DNA from: Rotaria socialis
Lineage: Eukaryota; Rotifera; Eurotatoria; Philodinida; Philodinidae
Assembly (NCBI GenBank): GCA_905331475.1
Contig: CAJNYU010000357.1
Coordinates: 1-64,000, forward strand
Length of the DNA: 64,000 nucleotides
Reading direction: 5' to 3'
In this document: one piece after another, positions 9,014-24,100 of the stretch
Layout: every line of letters begins with the position of its first letter
Numbering within the stretch: position 1 is the stretch's first letter
Notes under the pieces: model-generated
What the model was told of the DNA's origin: nothing
The model's input: only the letters and a program-made list of their open reading frames with translations
The model's database searches: none
Made by a program: the position numbers and the translations under genes

Positions 9014-12000
9014 TCACCGGTCATTATTGAATTGATCAATAATCATTGAACGAGATAATTTCATGGCTGTTTGATTACGAATAAATTCTGTTGATTTGGA
9101 TTTGACTAATGCTGAAAAATCAGCGAACGACGGAGAAGATTTTATTGAGCGTGCACATGTCTTACAAACTGGTGCTAGACTATTACTATATAAACCAGGC
9201 AAATAAATACCACGTTCAATACAACGTGCACAAAAATTTTCTCCACATCTCCAACAATTATACTAAAATAAAAGGAAGAATGAAATTTTGTTTTCATATT
9301 CTGTGTTAAAGTCTAAAACCTATAAATTGAGAGTAAATTTTCGAAAGTTAAACGTTATAGATTGTGCAGGCCAGTCCTACGGCTACACAATTTCTCTTTA
9401 AGTTTTTCCCGAGTATGCCGAGATTTCTTTCTCAAAACAAAAAATAACAATTCACTTTTCGGGAGCGGCACGACCAAATATAAAACAAATTGTGTTGATT
9501 CAACCGAACGATAAGTTCAAAATCAATGCCAATGGTAAAAGTACTTCTCTAGTATCTCGGGGCATTTACGGGGTAAATGTTTTTTAATAGAAACTCTTTT
9601 GAATCGGATCTTTCTGAGTACTATTTTTGACTACGATGTAGCTTGTAACCTGAAGTCGACTATCAAGTTTTTATCATATTTTTACAGTCAAAGGGAAGAT
9701 AGGTATTTGCCGTTTTGTTTTCTTAGATAAAGAAAATAAAGGTTAAAATTCGTTCTACTCATACTTTTCTTTGTGCAGAATCGAATGGTAATGAACAAGA
9801 ACAATGGAGTGGTGTATGATATGAACGCCAATCGAGTGCTATTGAATTAAGTTCCAATGCAATACGTTCTATGGTTGGCATGTCATTTGTGTCAATACTT
9901 GACTGACGTTGAAATATAAATGATGATAATGGAGTTTTTCCATGTGGTGAATAATCACCACTAAAACCACTTTCAACATCCGATGTAGATAATGTTGGTG
10001 GCTTAAGTATTGTATTTAATTTTAATGATATTGAATCTGCTATTCGTGTTTGAGATAGTTCTGCTTCACTGATGCCACTATCAAGTTCTGGAAGTGATAT
10101 TTTCTTATGATGATTTCCTTTCTCAACATCAGAATCATCAACATCTTCGTTTGATGTTGTCGTTGTTGTTGTTGTTGTTGTCGTACTACTGCTAGTTGTT
10201 GTTGGTCTTGTTGTACGATCACCATCGATCATTGAATGAAGTTCGCGAATGCGCTAAACAGAGAAGAAAACAGCCTATATGGTTTTTAATTCTTCTATCT
10301 TTCTATATTCAACCTTTTCTAATAATCGTGCATGATCATTAAGTGACAGTGTGTGATCAACGAGATGTGCTAATGTATTGGAAATATTTTCTTTTGGTAA
10401 TAATGAACTATCAAAACGATGATACATGCTTAACCAAAATCTTAAATAAATAAATGAGTTAATTAAAAATTGAAATTTAAGCCAATTAATAATACTTTAG
10501 TGTTTGAGCGTTTATAACTGGCAGAAGAACTTCACTTGCATAGGATGACTGTGGTCGAAATAATGGATTTTTGAAATCGTTTACATTTTGTAATACATAA
10601 TTCCAATATGAATATGTTCGTTCTTTAACACTGAAATAGATTTTCGGAAGAAAAAAATAATTAATATTATCTAAAAGAAAAAGAAGTAAACAAACCACAA
10701 ATCGAGACGATCCTTTTCACAATTGCCAATAAAATTTCCGTATTGACATGAATGTGAATTATCGTGTAAGGATATGAGGAAACGTTCATTAAACTCAAAT
10801 GCTGTTGGATATATTTGACTTAATTGCCACACAGATTCAATAAACTAAAACGAACAATTTAGATATCAATAGTTTTAATTACAAAAAAAACCTGAAGGAA
10901 AATCGGCGATTGTTCTTTACTATCGCTTGTTGCTGTATGTCCACAACGATCAGAAAATTTGTGTCCAAATGAAAGCCATTCTTTTTCAATTAGCATCTAA
11001 TTTTAAACAAGTATTTAAAAAAGTATTCTTTAGAAAAAGCAAAGTTAAATCCTACTCGAAAACCATGTATAGATCGATAATATGGACAGAGAAGTAGCGA
11101 TGCCAATGAACAACATTGTGCTGTTCGATCCCAACCATCGGAACAATGAACAAGAACGTTTTTCTTTTCAACTTCAATAGCCTAGATCAACGAAAAAAAG
11201 GTTTTCCTTTACTGGAAACTTGCTTTTATATTTATATACTCGAGCAATTAATACAGCAGTATCTAAAAGCGATTTTATATGTTGTAACCATGATGAATTA
11301 TCTAGGGCATTTAAATATTGATTCATTGTCGGATTTTTCATCTCGCATGCTAAAAGAAAATTTCTTCTTTTTATGTAATTTTGAATTTAAATTTCTTTTG
11401 TACATTACTTTCAAGTAGCTTCTGTAAACTGCCACGCATAATATGAATATTTTCAATAGAACAAAATTTAAATTGAATATTTGAATAATAATCTTCATTT
11501 TCATAACCTTTACCAGCTGCACGATTAGCTACAGCATTGATCTGTTAAAGAAAATACAAAAATAGCTGGTAACATTTTGCATTTCTCAACTGAAAATCCT
11601 TTTCTTCTACTTGTATAATGAGGTTTATTTTAAATTAGTATGAGTGCATCTGATTTCCTTTGAATACCTATCTATAAACAAGAACTTCCGATGTGATAGC
11701 AAATAGTTCCGGGTCCGAGATTTATTAACACGAGTATTCTTCATTCTTCTTAAGAGCAAACTTCTTAAAAATCAACCCAACGCTCTCATAGAAGCAATTA
11801 GACTATCTTTCAATTTATATATATATATATACGTATATATAGACGATTGGGTGCAAGCCTATACTTTTCAGATCTTCCGGATTGTAACATTATTCTAGAT
11901 TCGAAAAAAAACGAAGCTAGTAGCAATCGTTATTAAACAATGAAAAACATGTTAAAATATCAAATAGCTATCGTTACAAATTCTAGAGAAAGTTCTATTT

Positions 12001-14508
12001 ATAAAATATCCATGACTCATATGATAGTCTCTTAGTTTCATGTATTTCGAAATATTCTCTATCTCGGTCGTTTTTACTCGTTAATAGATAATCTATATAA
12101 TCTTTTTTTTCATCGATTATCATACCCGAGGTCTTGTATCAATGATATACATTGTATTTGAATATGGGTTTGTTTTAAGTATACATTGGAGAAGTTGTTC
12201 ATCCTCTTGACAACGAGCACTAAAACCAGATAATGGTTGTGAACATCGAGTTATTGATGCCTAGTAAGTAAAGAAATAATTAAAAATAGATATTCTTCAA
12301 TAATACATACCCCATTCGGATGTAAATAGGTAAGAACAGGTAATCGTCCGCGACTTCGAAATTTCGCACTTCCAAATAACATTGCTTTTGTTGTTAATAT
12401 TGGTACATAGATTAATGGCGGATATGTATCACACATGTCGAAATTGCTATTTCCATCTTCAACTTTCCAATCCGCATTTGGTACACCCATTCGCATATAT
12501 TCTGTGGCCAACAAAAATGGGTCCCAAATTTTTTCAAGATAATTTGGTGCTTGGTAGAGAAAACAATAGAGTTTTTCATAAGAATCTTAACAAGCAAACA
12601 AGCAAACATAGATTCATGGTTTTTAATTGAGATTTATTTCTATTACCTGGTTTTAGTTGATTGAGTGTGGCATGTAAATCAGCACAATCACGTTCTTTTG
12701 GAATGGTAAATTCTGCTGCAAGGAAATGTTTTGTTCGAACACGTAACGGGCAACCATGTTGCGTTGTTGGTAATTTATCAACAGAGGATGTAAGAGAATG
12801 AAGAATCTAAAACGATGATAAAAATTAAGCTTCCTATTTTTATTTTTTATTTAGTTACCCAAGTTTCTCGTTTGCCTTCTGGATCAATAAAAATAAGATG
12901 TGTCGAAGTCAAATAGATTGTGCCTGTTAAACGAAGACGAAGAAGAAGAAGAAAAAATTTAACTATAGTACAAGACGAATCATAGTAATTATTGTGATCG
13001 TTACCAATTATTTGTTGATGACTGTTGAAGCGATCAATTAAACGTACATTCTCCACCTAATAAAGAATAACAGAAAACAATTCAATCAAAATTTATTATT
13101 AGACATGTAGATTTAGTTTCGCTTTTACTCGGCGCTTCAATTGATACTTGCCCATGAATTAATGTCTAAGAGAAATAGCGACTCAAAATTTCTATACTGG
13201 CAACCTCCTGAGAACGCAGACGTCTAATATGATTACAATATATTGACTTGATGATTTCTTTTTCTTTTATTTTTATTTTCGGCATACAGATATAAGAAAA
13301 GAAAATAAGAAGAAGAACTCATGATGTTCTATTTCTGTATCCAAATCTGTTTTCTTTATTTCAAGTTCAAGCTAATTAGAACTCGTTGAAAAGACTTTTT
13401 TTCTCATTCTTACTCACAGTTTGCCTATTACAATTATCCCTCACATCCAGAACTATTATGTTTTTGATTTTCATAATTAAGAAAAGTATGCATACAGAGC
13501 AAAGATTCGCTTAAATTTTGCTAACTGTAAAACGTAGAAATCTAGCTTGTCACGCATTTGTTTAGAGGGACAAGATTCCAAAAGGCATTCTTTTCTTCAT
13601 CTTTTTTCTTTCTTTTGCTCGCCTCCTACCCATCGAGTAAACAAATTAGATACACATCTTCAATGCAAATCATCTTCTCGTTTTTCTTCTTCTTTATAAA
13701 TCAGTATTGACTAGGTCTTTTATTTTGATTTTTGTTTTGTTACCTTGAGATAAGCGGTAGAAGAAAGAAAAGCTTTTAATTGATCAAGTTTTGATGATAT
13801 TTGTTTGAAAACTTCACTAAATAAATGGCGATTCATCGATGTGACGACAAGAATAACCATGAACGATAGACGTTGGATGTATTGTTTAAAAAGACGAGAG
13901 AAAACAGACGAAATCGTTCTCTCTTCTCAGCTCTATCCTGATCGATTTTCTTCTTTTTTTCTTTTAATGTTCTTTTCCTGCTCTCATGTTCGCATGGCTA
14001 GGTTAAAACGCATCTGATTTGAACTACAGCGTATTGTTAGTCGCTAGCGCATGCTTTCTGCTACAATACACGGGAATGGCACGCTAACGGTTACTATAAG
14101 AAACAAGAGAGGAAAGGGAGGGAAAACAGAGAGAGAAAAAGAGCAAGAGCTCGTCGATCTAAAACTTTAGCAAGTGTATACGCCTTAGTTTGAATGTTCC
14201 TTTCTCTCGTGTGTGTTGCGTGTGAGTGCATAAGCAGACTAAGATTTGCGCTTGCTACATGTTGCTCATTAGCACAACGAAGAAAAAAAAGAGATAATAA
14301 CGATGATGGCAAAGAAAGAAAGAAAAAAAAAGAGAAACTAGATGCTGTAACTTCCAACAACAAGAATGTATTTGATTTAAATTGACACGTTTAAAAGCAT
14401 TTCATTTTTAAAACGTGTTGTAAAACAACTTAATCATTTATATGACTAATTATTTTATCTATAAATACTTACAACACGCAATGGTGTAAAACGATCCAAA
14501 CGATTCAT
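9014..14508 (-). CDS. MTMR6/7/8-like: Myotubularin-related phosphoinositide phosphatase, MTMR6/7/8 type, with FYVE finger
   Basis: MTMR6-8 remove the 3-phosphate from PI3P and PI(3,5)P2 on endosomal membranes. The reading runs leftward from a short first exon (14473-14508, [12 protein letters not shown]), across a 1.4 kb intron, to [10 protein letters not shown] (13005-13056), [21 protein letters not shown] (12859-12923) and [13 protein letters not shown], which form the PH-GRAM domain. The phosphatase follows: [44 protein letters not shown], then [12 protein letters not shown] near 11100 with an intact CX5R site, so catalysis is expected. [20 protein letters not shown] and [15 protein letters not shown] complete it. 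The tail has a Thr/Ser-rich linker (about 10140-10230) and an FYVE-type finger ending [13 protein letters not shown] and PVCKTC (9014-9260). Human MTMR6-8 are usually drawn without FYVE, though invertebrate relatives may have it. One intron (about 11542-12132) is near 590 bases; most others are about 50. Confidence 0.92.
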
Positions 14509-15470
14509 CTCTTTCTTCTTTTTTTTATATGTTAAATAGATGAAACATAGAAGTTTTGATCAAATATGATGGAATACGAGAAAAAAAGAACTTCCATGAA
14601 TCATGAACTAATATCTTATTAACTAATCAAACAAGAAATAAAAATCGATTGAATCATTAAATCCGTTAAACTTTCTTATTCATTTATGTTATTAGAATTA
14701 GACAAGCTCAATGCATCACATTGATTTCGTTTTTCAGTATTCGAATGACTTTATTATAGATGTCACTGATATTCAGAAAGGTAGGTTTATATACAGTTTA
14801 AGAGTTTAAGTCTGCAACAGGAAGCTTTCCGGAAATGTAATCTTACGTTAGAAGCAATTTTTTCTTGTATTGCATTTGCTTTATATCGCTATTATATTTC
14901 CTATTGATAGATTCATATTAATTTCATATTTCAAGATAATCAGGTTGTGCAAGAAAAAAAGACAGAAAAATTATGTAGAAAAAAAAATATCTTTCTCGGC
15001 TAAATAATCATACCTCGCAAGAAAGAAAGAGATTATCATCTTACCTTTGCATCTTCAAGTATTCGTATTTCATGAATATTGGACTTTGGCCAGAAATAGG
15101 CAAGCATTCAATTAGAATGATGCACCATTTCAAAACAGAATATTATGTATGCGTTGTAATGATGATTTTCAATTTCATCATTGATCATTGCACAAATTAT
15201 CGAATTCTATGTAGGAAACTGACATGTTTCTAAAAGCATATAATATATATATATATGAGTGGAGGTGAAAAACTTAGCAATCAGAAAGAAGAAAAAACAA
15301 GAGATAATATGGTACCAGAAAGAAAAGAATAGATCTCATCTCGTCTAGTAAATTATTCATCTAAGAACTATAGGATTCGATCAATTTCAATAGTTTCTCG
15401 GTATGAATCTGATAGAAGAGAAATAGGTAACAAATTTTATTTTCATCGAAAAGAATACCAAAAGCAGTAC

Positions 15471-15471
15471 C

Positions 15472-15524
<53 letters not shown>
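15471..15524. repeat. (AAT)n microsatellite
   Basis: Uninterrupted AAT trinucleotide repeat of about 18 units, followed by AACAGCAATAACAACAA. Confidence 0.95.
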
Positions 15525-15526
<2 letters not shown>

Positions 15527-17951
15527 GCAATAACAACAAATCTATGAGTGAGACCAACGCGTTCTAGCGTCTTCTCACTCGCTAGATGTGATGACGAGTA
15601 GTTCGTAGAACTAATGAAAAAAAGAAAAATGAATAATCATACTATGTTTTTTGTTCTTTCCGCACTATTCTTGCTCGTCTATATGTGCGTGTGCATCAAA
15701 CGGGATGGGAGGGTCGACAAAGAGTTCCTATTGTCGGTAGTTGGATGGAAGAAAAAGAAGCAAGCATGCGTTTTCTAACTACAGTTTAGGACGTATATAT
15801 TCACTTAAAAAAACGAAGGATGAACGTTTTTGCACACATAAAATTACAACACAAAACTTATAATTATAATGATTAGTTATTTAAGGAAACGAAATTATTT
15901 ACTTATATCTACATGAAAGGTTACACTGATTGTTTTCAATAAAATAATCGAGAAAACAGCATATTTACCAAAAAAATGATTAATGAGTGCCTTGTTTTCC
16001 TACTATATACACTTCATCCTATGTAGTCGTGTGAATAGTTGCAGCATTTGCTTAGGGTTCGATTTCATCGGGTTTTGTGTGTGGGTATATGTGGGTGCGC
16101 TTATATTCAAGCACACAAATGATACAATGATTCAATTAACGAGAATTGAGTTATTCATCCGTTCTTTTTGCTCCATAAATCTATTTGTCTGTTTGTGGAT
16201 AGTGTCACTTGCTTCTTGAACTACATCAACAGGATATTAACTCAAGTAGACGCTCTCTCTTACACTTAGCTAATCCAAAAAACAGTCGGTTTTCTTCTCT
16301 TTCTTTCGTTGAACTTACTAGCTAGCTGCTTTTCCAAGGGTCTATATCGATATAGTTTTTTTGCTTAAAAAGACATGTTTTTGTTAATTAATTTTGCAGA
16401 ATAATTATAAAGCGTGTAAATTTTTACATGTATTTAATAGATCATGCGGCAGATTTATAGTTTAATACCTTTTATGTCTATGTTGAACGTAGGAAGAAAA
16501 ATTGCTAGGAAAAAAAAGAAGAAAATGCTAAATGATGTTGATAAAAACAAACGACTTGCTATAGCAAAATAACGAATGACTTTGAGAAAGAAGAAGAAAA
16601 AAAGAGGAAAAAATATATAGAGGGAAGGAGAGAATAGACATGGCATTCTATTATAAACAAAAGTATGTTTATTAGCGTGCAATCAATTGAAACAAGAATT
16701 TGAAGAAAAAAAAAGAAAATTCATGATAATTTATAAATTGGCTCCTATAGTTTGTTTTTACTCCATTGGGCTTTGACATATGATCTATTCGACAAACAAA
16801 TATAATATATTCTTCAGCATGAATAATAATAATGAAAAATGTTAAGGAACTGTTTTAAACGATGACTGACTGCGATAATTAAAAAGTCAAGTCAAAGAAA
16901 GCTTCCTTAACCTAAAAGGGTTTTAGAAGAAAAAGAAAATTTTTTCTCATATATTTAATTGTATTTTTTTTTGTGTGGCATCTTTCTGTCAATAATAATT
17001 AATATCAATATGGCTAAATTTGCTGCTTCTTTTGCTTCTCCTCTTTTTGTGCTATTGAATTTAATTATTTCCGCGTGACGTTTGAAGTCTGTCTCTATTC
17101 TCATAATAATATATACATATACATTAATTTTAATATATAGAAAGAAAATTAGTTTCCTTTTTTTATTTTCTAAAAATAAAAGTTCAGCACTATCTGATTA
17201 ATAAATAAAATTCAGAATGTTATTTATGAATTAAATCCGCGGTTTCTATTGAATACATAATTACCACATGTTGTGTACTTTATTTAATAGAAGATAATAC
17301 ACTTTATTTTCTATAGTATGCCCATTGAATTTAATTTCATTGTTAGTGAGAGATAATGTTTTTATACAATGAAGTTCACGTTGCCATTAAATGCATAGGT
17401 CAATGAAGATTAAGCGAAACGAAGCCTTTGCCATAAAATAAAGAACTTGCTTTGATTCTAATCTAACGTTAATAAAAATGACTTTAAATTTAAGTTTAAA
17501 ATTAATATTACAGAAGCCAAGTAGAATAACAATTGTTTTTTCTATTGCCTTTCAGATAAAAAAAACTGGATAATATATTTTTTTTCTAATTAATTATGTT
17601 TGCTGTTTGTAATTTTTGTTTTTGGATATTTTTTCGAATAAGATTTATTTGAATAGTATTTAAAATCTTTTGTTCCTATTTTTATACATCGTCTAATTAG
17701 TTTGTTCTCGCCCCTTTCTAATAGATCGAAAGAGGAGGAGTTTTCATGTTTACATAATGCGAATAGTAGGGGTATTTCTTTGTCTTTCGTATTGTGTTGT
17801 ACTCCCAATCATCAAGTCGAGGTAAACTACATGTACAAGCGGTTTTTTTTCTTCTTTTTCTTCTTTTGATTGTTTACAAACGGATCTGATCATTGTCGTT
17901 GTCTTTATCGTCGTGCTGTACGTTTCCTGTTCTCTTACTGAACAACACATT

Positions 17952-17974
17952 GTCTCTCTCTCTCTCTCTCTCTC
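17952..17974. repeat. (TC)n microsatellite
   Basis: Perfect TC dinucleotide tract about 200 bases upstream of the chitin synthase start. A shorter GA tract at about 18004-18024 is its complement and could pair with it. Confidence 0.9.
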
Positions 17975-18182
17975 GCTGCGTTTACGACTCGAATGTAACC
18001 AGGAAGAGAGAGAGAGTGAGTGAGACAACAAATTTTGTTACCTAGTTTTAATCCGGCAAACCTTTTACTTCTTTCTCTCTCTCGTTCTCTCTACTTTGTT
18101 CAATCATACAATGAGCTTTTCTCTTTTTTCGTTACGTGCACCATTACGTCAGTAGTAACTCAATAAGACTAGGTTTAAAACA

Positions 18183-21100
18183 ATGCCCTATGGTGATGGC
18201 ATTTTGGAATCACCAGCTGATCGATATGGAAAAACAACATTATGCATGCGCAATGCAAAACGTTTATTTAAATGTGCTGCATATGTGGTCTATTTTGTTG
18301 GTGTACTGATCTTTGCTGTTGCAAGTAAAGGATCATTTCTTCTTATGACACAAAGTTTAGGAAATCGATTACAAGTTTGTATTTTAATTGTTTTTTTTTG
18401 TTTTAATAAAATTGAAAAGAAAAATTCGTATTGATTTCATAGGAAAAACAATATGCAGGTCGTTGGTCATTGATGTTAGTTGGAACAATATGCGTTCCAT
18501 ATGTATTTCTATTTCTTGAAGCACTTGCAAAAAGTCTTTTTCGTAATCGACGTGGGCCAGTGTTTGCAGATTTAATAACAGTAATGACAATGAATACATG
18601 CACATATATGTATGTTATTATAAAATGATAATTATATTTTTAGATCTTTGTTCTTGAGAGTATTCATACATTTGGTGTTTGTTTACTCGTATTTCGTGTT
18701 TTACCAAGTTGTGATGTTATACGTGGTCTTTTGTTGATGAATGCTGTTTGTACTATTCCTGCATTTTGTAAATTAACATTATCAAAAAGTAATTCAAGAC
18801 CCATGTTACGATTTTTAACATTATTTGTTGATTTGGCTGCATTTGCTGCTCAATGTTCCGTTTATTTTATTGTAACAAGTACACAATTTACAGCGTTTCT
18901 GACAAAACCATCAGGAGCAACAACAACACCAGCTACACCAATTGGCGATTTGTCAGCATCGGATCCATACGATTCAATGAATACAGCCATGAGTAATTCA
19001 ATGAAAGCAGCAGCCGATACAATTGAACAAGTACAATTACGTTTTGGTTGGGAAGCACCTGTAGCATTATTTTGTGTATCGATTGTTTGGTGGGAAAACT
19101 ACGTTGATAGAGATATTAAATTAGGCAAATTAAATATTCCATTAGGAACATATAAGCGGCATTTACAATCAATACGATCCAAAGCAAATATAGGTGCTTC
19201 AATATGGAAAATAGCGCTTACAGTTGCATTTAGTTTTCTTCTATTGCCAAGAGATCACTTTGAAAATGTATTTGTATCATTTAATAGTAATCGAGTAGGC
19301 AATGGACTTACAGATACATCATTACATGCTGGACCGGAATTAAATAATTATGATGCTGGACCATTATCAAATCAATTTGATATGAACAGTAATGATTTGC
19401 CTGTACGACATAAACGTCAAATGCCATTATTTCCTGGTGGTGGTGGTGGTGTTAGCGATGATAATAATACTATTATGGGTAAAATAGGTGGAAATGAACA
19501 AATGACTTTATTTCCAAATAATGATGAAGATCCAAGTGTGGCAGCAGCTGATCCATTTGATATTCAGCCAGATAGGGTATTTAGCTAAGACATCATTTCA
19601 TTAATAAATCACGATTTTTCTTTTGTTATTCCAGGAGAAAACTATAGATGACTATTGGCATTCTATAGGGCCATTTGTTCCTATGATTATACATTTTTTT
19701 TCAACTGGTCTATGTTATTATTTTTCAAAATCAGCATGTAAAATGCAAATGCAACGAGTGGCATTTGCTGTACCATTAACTTTAGCAACACCTGTTACAT
19801 TAGCGATTATGATTGGTTTGTGTCAATGGAAAACTGATCAAATTGTTCTCATACGTGAAATCATGTATTGGGAGTGTAGCGAAAATCTGAGTTCAACACG
19901 CATAACATGGCATATTGTAGTTGGTTTAAGTCTTTGGTATCTATCACAATTATGGATAACATCACATGTATGGTTTCCTGAAAATAAACGTTTAGCTACA
20001 ACTGAAACGTAAAGATATATATATATATATATATAAATGTTTTTGTTAGATTATTAATTGAGCTTTTATTTTGTTTGTTTATGTCAATAGATTATTTGTT
20101 CTTCCGCAATATGATAGTTCATTAATTGAACAATCACTTCTATTAAATCGACGTCGTAACGAACCAGAGCACCAGAAAAATATATTCGAAGAACATTTAA
20201 AAGGTTTAGGGATGGCTGCATCTTGTAAGTGACTTTTTTTTCGTTTTCGCTCCTTTGTTTGTTTTGACATCATAGATCAAGTATGTCATAAGGTTATGGT
20301 ATGATAGAAAGATATTTACACACAATCTTCTTTACGTGTGTGTGTATGATTGTCTAATTTGCGGAGAGAAAAAAAAGACAGAGAGAGAGACGATGGCCTT
20401 TTTGATTGAATGTCTGGACAAATATTAAATCTATGATGAGAAAATAGTAGATATTACATAAAGAAATAGTAAAAGGAAAAAATGTTCAAGTTCATTTTTT
20501 TCGTTTGCCACAGCTGAAGATGAAAAATTAGAAAATAATACAAAAATTTACTTATGTGGAACATTATGGCATGAAACGATTAGTGAAATGATTCTTATGC
20601 TTAAATCGGTTATGAGGTAAAAGACAGGAAAACTTCATTTTTATTTACATACAGATGTAAATCTATTATGTTTTTTGTTTATTTAATAGAATGGATATTG
20701 ATCAAAGCGCTAGACGACAAGCACGAGATGAATTTCAAGTCATTGATCCAGATTACTATGATATGGAAGGTATGTAATATATTACAATGTTGTCTAATTA
20801 AATGTATCAGATACTCTATGTATTCAAGTGTTTGTAGAATAAGTTTCTTCGTTAAGCATAAATTAGAATGACGAAAAGTTATTTTTATTCTGTTTATGAG
20901 AATTTAAGACATGAATTATTAATGTCGAATACTTACACTGTGTTTTGTTTTACACGAAAGTAAAAAGTATGACTTATCATTGTTTGTCGTTAACCATACT
21001 ATGATTAGACACAACTAGAATAATAATCGCCTGGAAATCGTCTATTAATAAATAAACCGGTTTATACGTTGACAATATTCAAACAGAATACTTTTGTTTT

Positions 21101-24100
21101 TACAAATACGTATATAGCCTAGAGTCTGTTTTGAAGATTTTTATCTCAAGTTTACTTCAAGTTTTAATCAAGTTCTTTCACTAGGAGTATATTATCGATT
21201 ATAGCTATATGTTTTTTTTCACTGATACATCCTACGCATTGTTTATATGATGATGATGATCTTTTACTAATCAAGTCATGATCGACTGTCATCTTGAGAA
21301 TATAAATCATCGTTTCCGCATCTGACGGATACTAATTACAAGAAAATTGCTTTGGTTTTTATTCCTATAAATTTTAACTCGTTATACTCACTAATAATAA
21401 TTTAATTATTATCTTTTTCATTAGCTCATGTCTTCTTTGATGATGCCTTTTATCACGATGAAAATCAACAGCGTACATTGAATATTTTTGTCAATGACTT
21501 TTTTGAAGCTATTAATAAAGCTGCTGGGTAAATTCATAGACATATAGTTTTATAATTAAAATATTTATATTAAATTTTTTCTTCTTGTAGAATTGTTCAT
21601 GATGTCGAAGGAATGAAATTGGCTCCACCGCAAAAAACAGCCACACCATACGGTGGCCGTTTATCGTGGCGATTACCAGGTGGAAATTTACTTGTTGTTC
21701 ATCTTAAAGATAAACTGAAAGTCAGTAAGAAAAAACGATGGAGTATGGTGAGTTTTCCATAGATTCTCTTTTTCTTTTATCTGATATACGAAAATAAAGA
21801 AATATATTCTATCTAGGTGATGTATATGTATTATTTACTTGGTTATCGCATTCTTGGCCAATGTGAAGACCGAATGAAATCCTTAACGAAAATAATTGAA
21901 GATTCACCTGATAAAAGAAATTATCGTCGACATTTTGATCAAAATGAAGATTTACATGTTTATTATAAAGATATTCTAGGGCCACGTTTATTACTTGAAG
22001 TAAATTTCAAAACGAAAACTTTCTAAATTGTAATATTTTGTTTTTTTTTCATAGGCGGAGAATACGTTTATTTTATCGGTTGATGGTGATGTTGATTTTG
22101 GTCCGGACTCAGTTCGAATGTTGACGGATCGAATGAAAAAAGATAAAAAAGTTGGAGCAGTTAGTAGTCGAATTCATCCTATTGGTAGTGGTCCATTAAT
22201 ATGGTATCAGGTAATATTCGTCATTTCATTTGATCTAGTCAAATCAAATATTTCCGCATTTAAATTGAATAGAAAATGGAATATGCTATGTGTTATTGGT
22301 TACAAAAAACAACAGAACATAGTCTTGGTTGTGTTCTATGCGCTCCTGGCTGTTTCGCTTTGTATCGTGCATCAGCTTTAATGGATGACAATGTTATGAA
22401 AGTTTTTGCAGCACGTTGTGAATCGCCCGAAGATTATCTTCTTCGAGATTTAGGCGAAGACCGATTTCTAAGTAAATTATTAATTGAACAAGGTTATAGA
22501 ATTGAATATTGTGCGGCTGCTGATGCATATACACACGCACCAGAAACATTTACTGATTTTTTTAATCAACGTCGTCGATGGATACCATCAACACTTGGCA
22601 TAACTGTGTCGATACTTAAAAATTATCATCGTACAATACGTGTCAATGAAAGTGTTTCATTTCTAGCTATACTCTATCATGTTTTCTATCTTGCTCTATA
22701 CATACTAAGTCCAGCAACAATAACTATTGCCATAGCTGATGCATTCAGTGCAACAACTGATATTGACGTTTGGGCGGCATATACACTTGCTTGTTTTCCT
22801 GCTGTAGCATTTTTAATGATTTGCTATCACGATATATCAGAAGAGAAAAAGATTATTTGTGCAGCTATATTTGGAACGTACTATGCTATTGTTATGATGA
22901 TTGTCGTTGTTGGAACAATAGTGAGAATGGTCGATGGATCATGGAAAACAACGGCTGTCTTTTTTCTACTGTTTATGGGAATTATTTTCTTTCTTACGGC
23001 AATTTGTCATCCGTATGAATTAAGTACGTATAAGGAGAACGCCAGTTAATTAGTTTAGAATTTAAGCAAAAGTATTGGCCACCTTAGTGGAGGGCCTACA
23101 CAACAGAAGGCCTATCAAGTAGAATTCAGAATTTAAAAAACTCACAAAAATTCTATTTTATAAGTATTGTCTTCATCAAAAAACAGTCACAGAATTCTGC
23201 TGGGTAGAGAGTCTGCAATTGTTCATAGAGTAAACTTCAACTTATTTAATATAAATTTCTCTTTTAGACTGTGTTCAGCCATGTTTACTTTTCTTTCTTT
23301 GTGTTCCAACATCGTATGTTTTACTTGTTATTTATGCATTAACAAATTTAAATGCAAATGCTTGGGGCACACGCGAAGATATCTTTATACCCAATCGAAA
23401 GAAAAAACAAAAATTCAAAAGTCAAGCTGAATGTTTACAATTCCTGGAACAACAATTTTCAAATGCAAAAAATTCTAATGAACTTTTAGCTGTTGTTGAA
23501 AATTTAATTGACGAATGTCATTCACAACGTACAGAATCCAGTGATCAATTATTAGCGCAAATAACTGCTGTACTCAATCGCATCAATATGTTCGATGATC
23601 TCGATAAACGCTTAAATCAAGGTCTAGATTTGCATGGTATCGGCTTAGAAGAACTTGTTGAAGAACAACAAAAAAGTCAAAATCAAAATTTACTTCATGA
23701 ACAAAAACATAATGAACAGATGATGAAGAAATATGATGATCGCGTAAATCCATATTGGTTTGATCATCAATTAGTTAAATATGCTGATGTAAAATTTCTA
23801 AAGGAAAATGAGTTTCTTTTCTGGAGACGACTCATACAGAAATATTTAAAACCTATACATATGGATGCACTGGAAAAGCAAAAACTTCAATTAGGATTAA
23901 ATGATTTACGTGATCAAGGTGTATTTGCATTTTTCATGCTTGATGCATTATGGATAGCATTTGTTTTTTCTGTTTTACTTGCACAAAATCGTTTGAAAGA
24001 TATGTTATTTATTCCTGTGCCTATTCCGAGTTCATACAATGATCATGCTATGATTGAACCATTGGGTGTTATGTTAATATTCTTTTTTGGTATTATATGT

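Larger units (their letters stand above)
14509..18182. other. Divergent intergenic region between MTMR and chitin synthase
   Basis: About 3.7 kb lies between two genes read in opposite directions, so both promoters should be here. It holds several simple repeats and pyrimidine-rich tracts but no exon I can support. Open frames are Ser/Phe/Leu shadows of low-complexity DNA. Confidence 0.5.

Noticed and set aside
9370-9520. Possible small inverted repeat in the last MTMR intron
   Set aside because: Pairing between the ACACAATTT and AAATTGTG words is only 8-9 bases at distance in AT-rich DNA; chance level.
14094-14385. Phe/Ser/Leu-rich and Lys-rich readings inside MTMR intron 1
   Set aside because: Low-complexity purine/pyrimidine tracts read on both strands; no splice sites or family.
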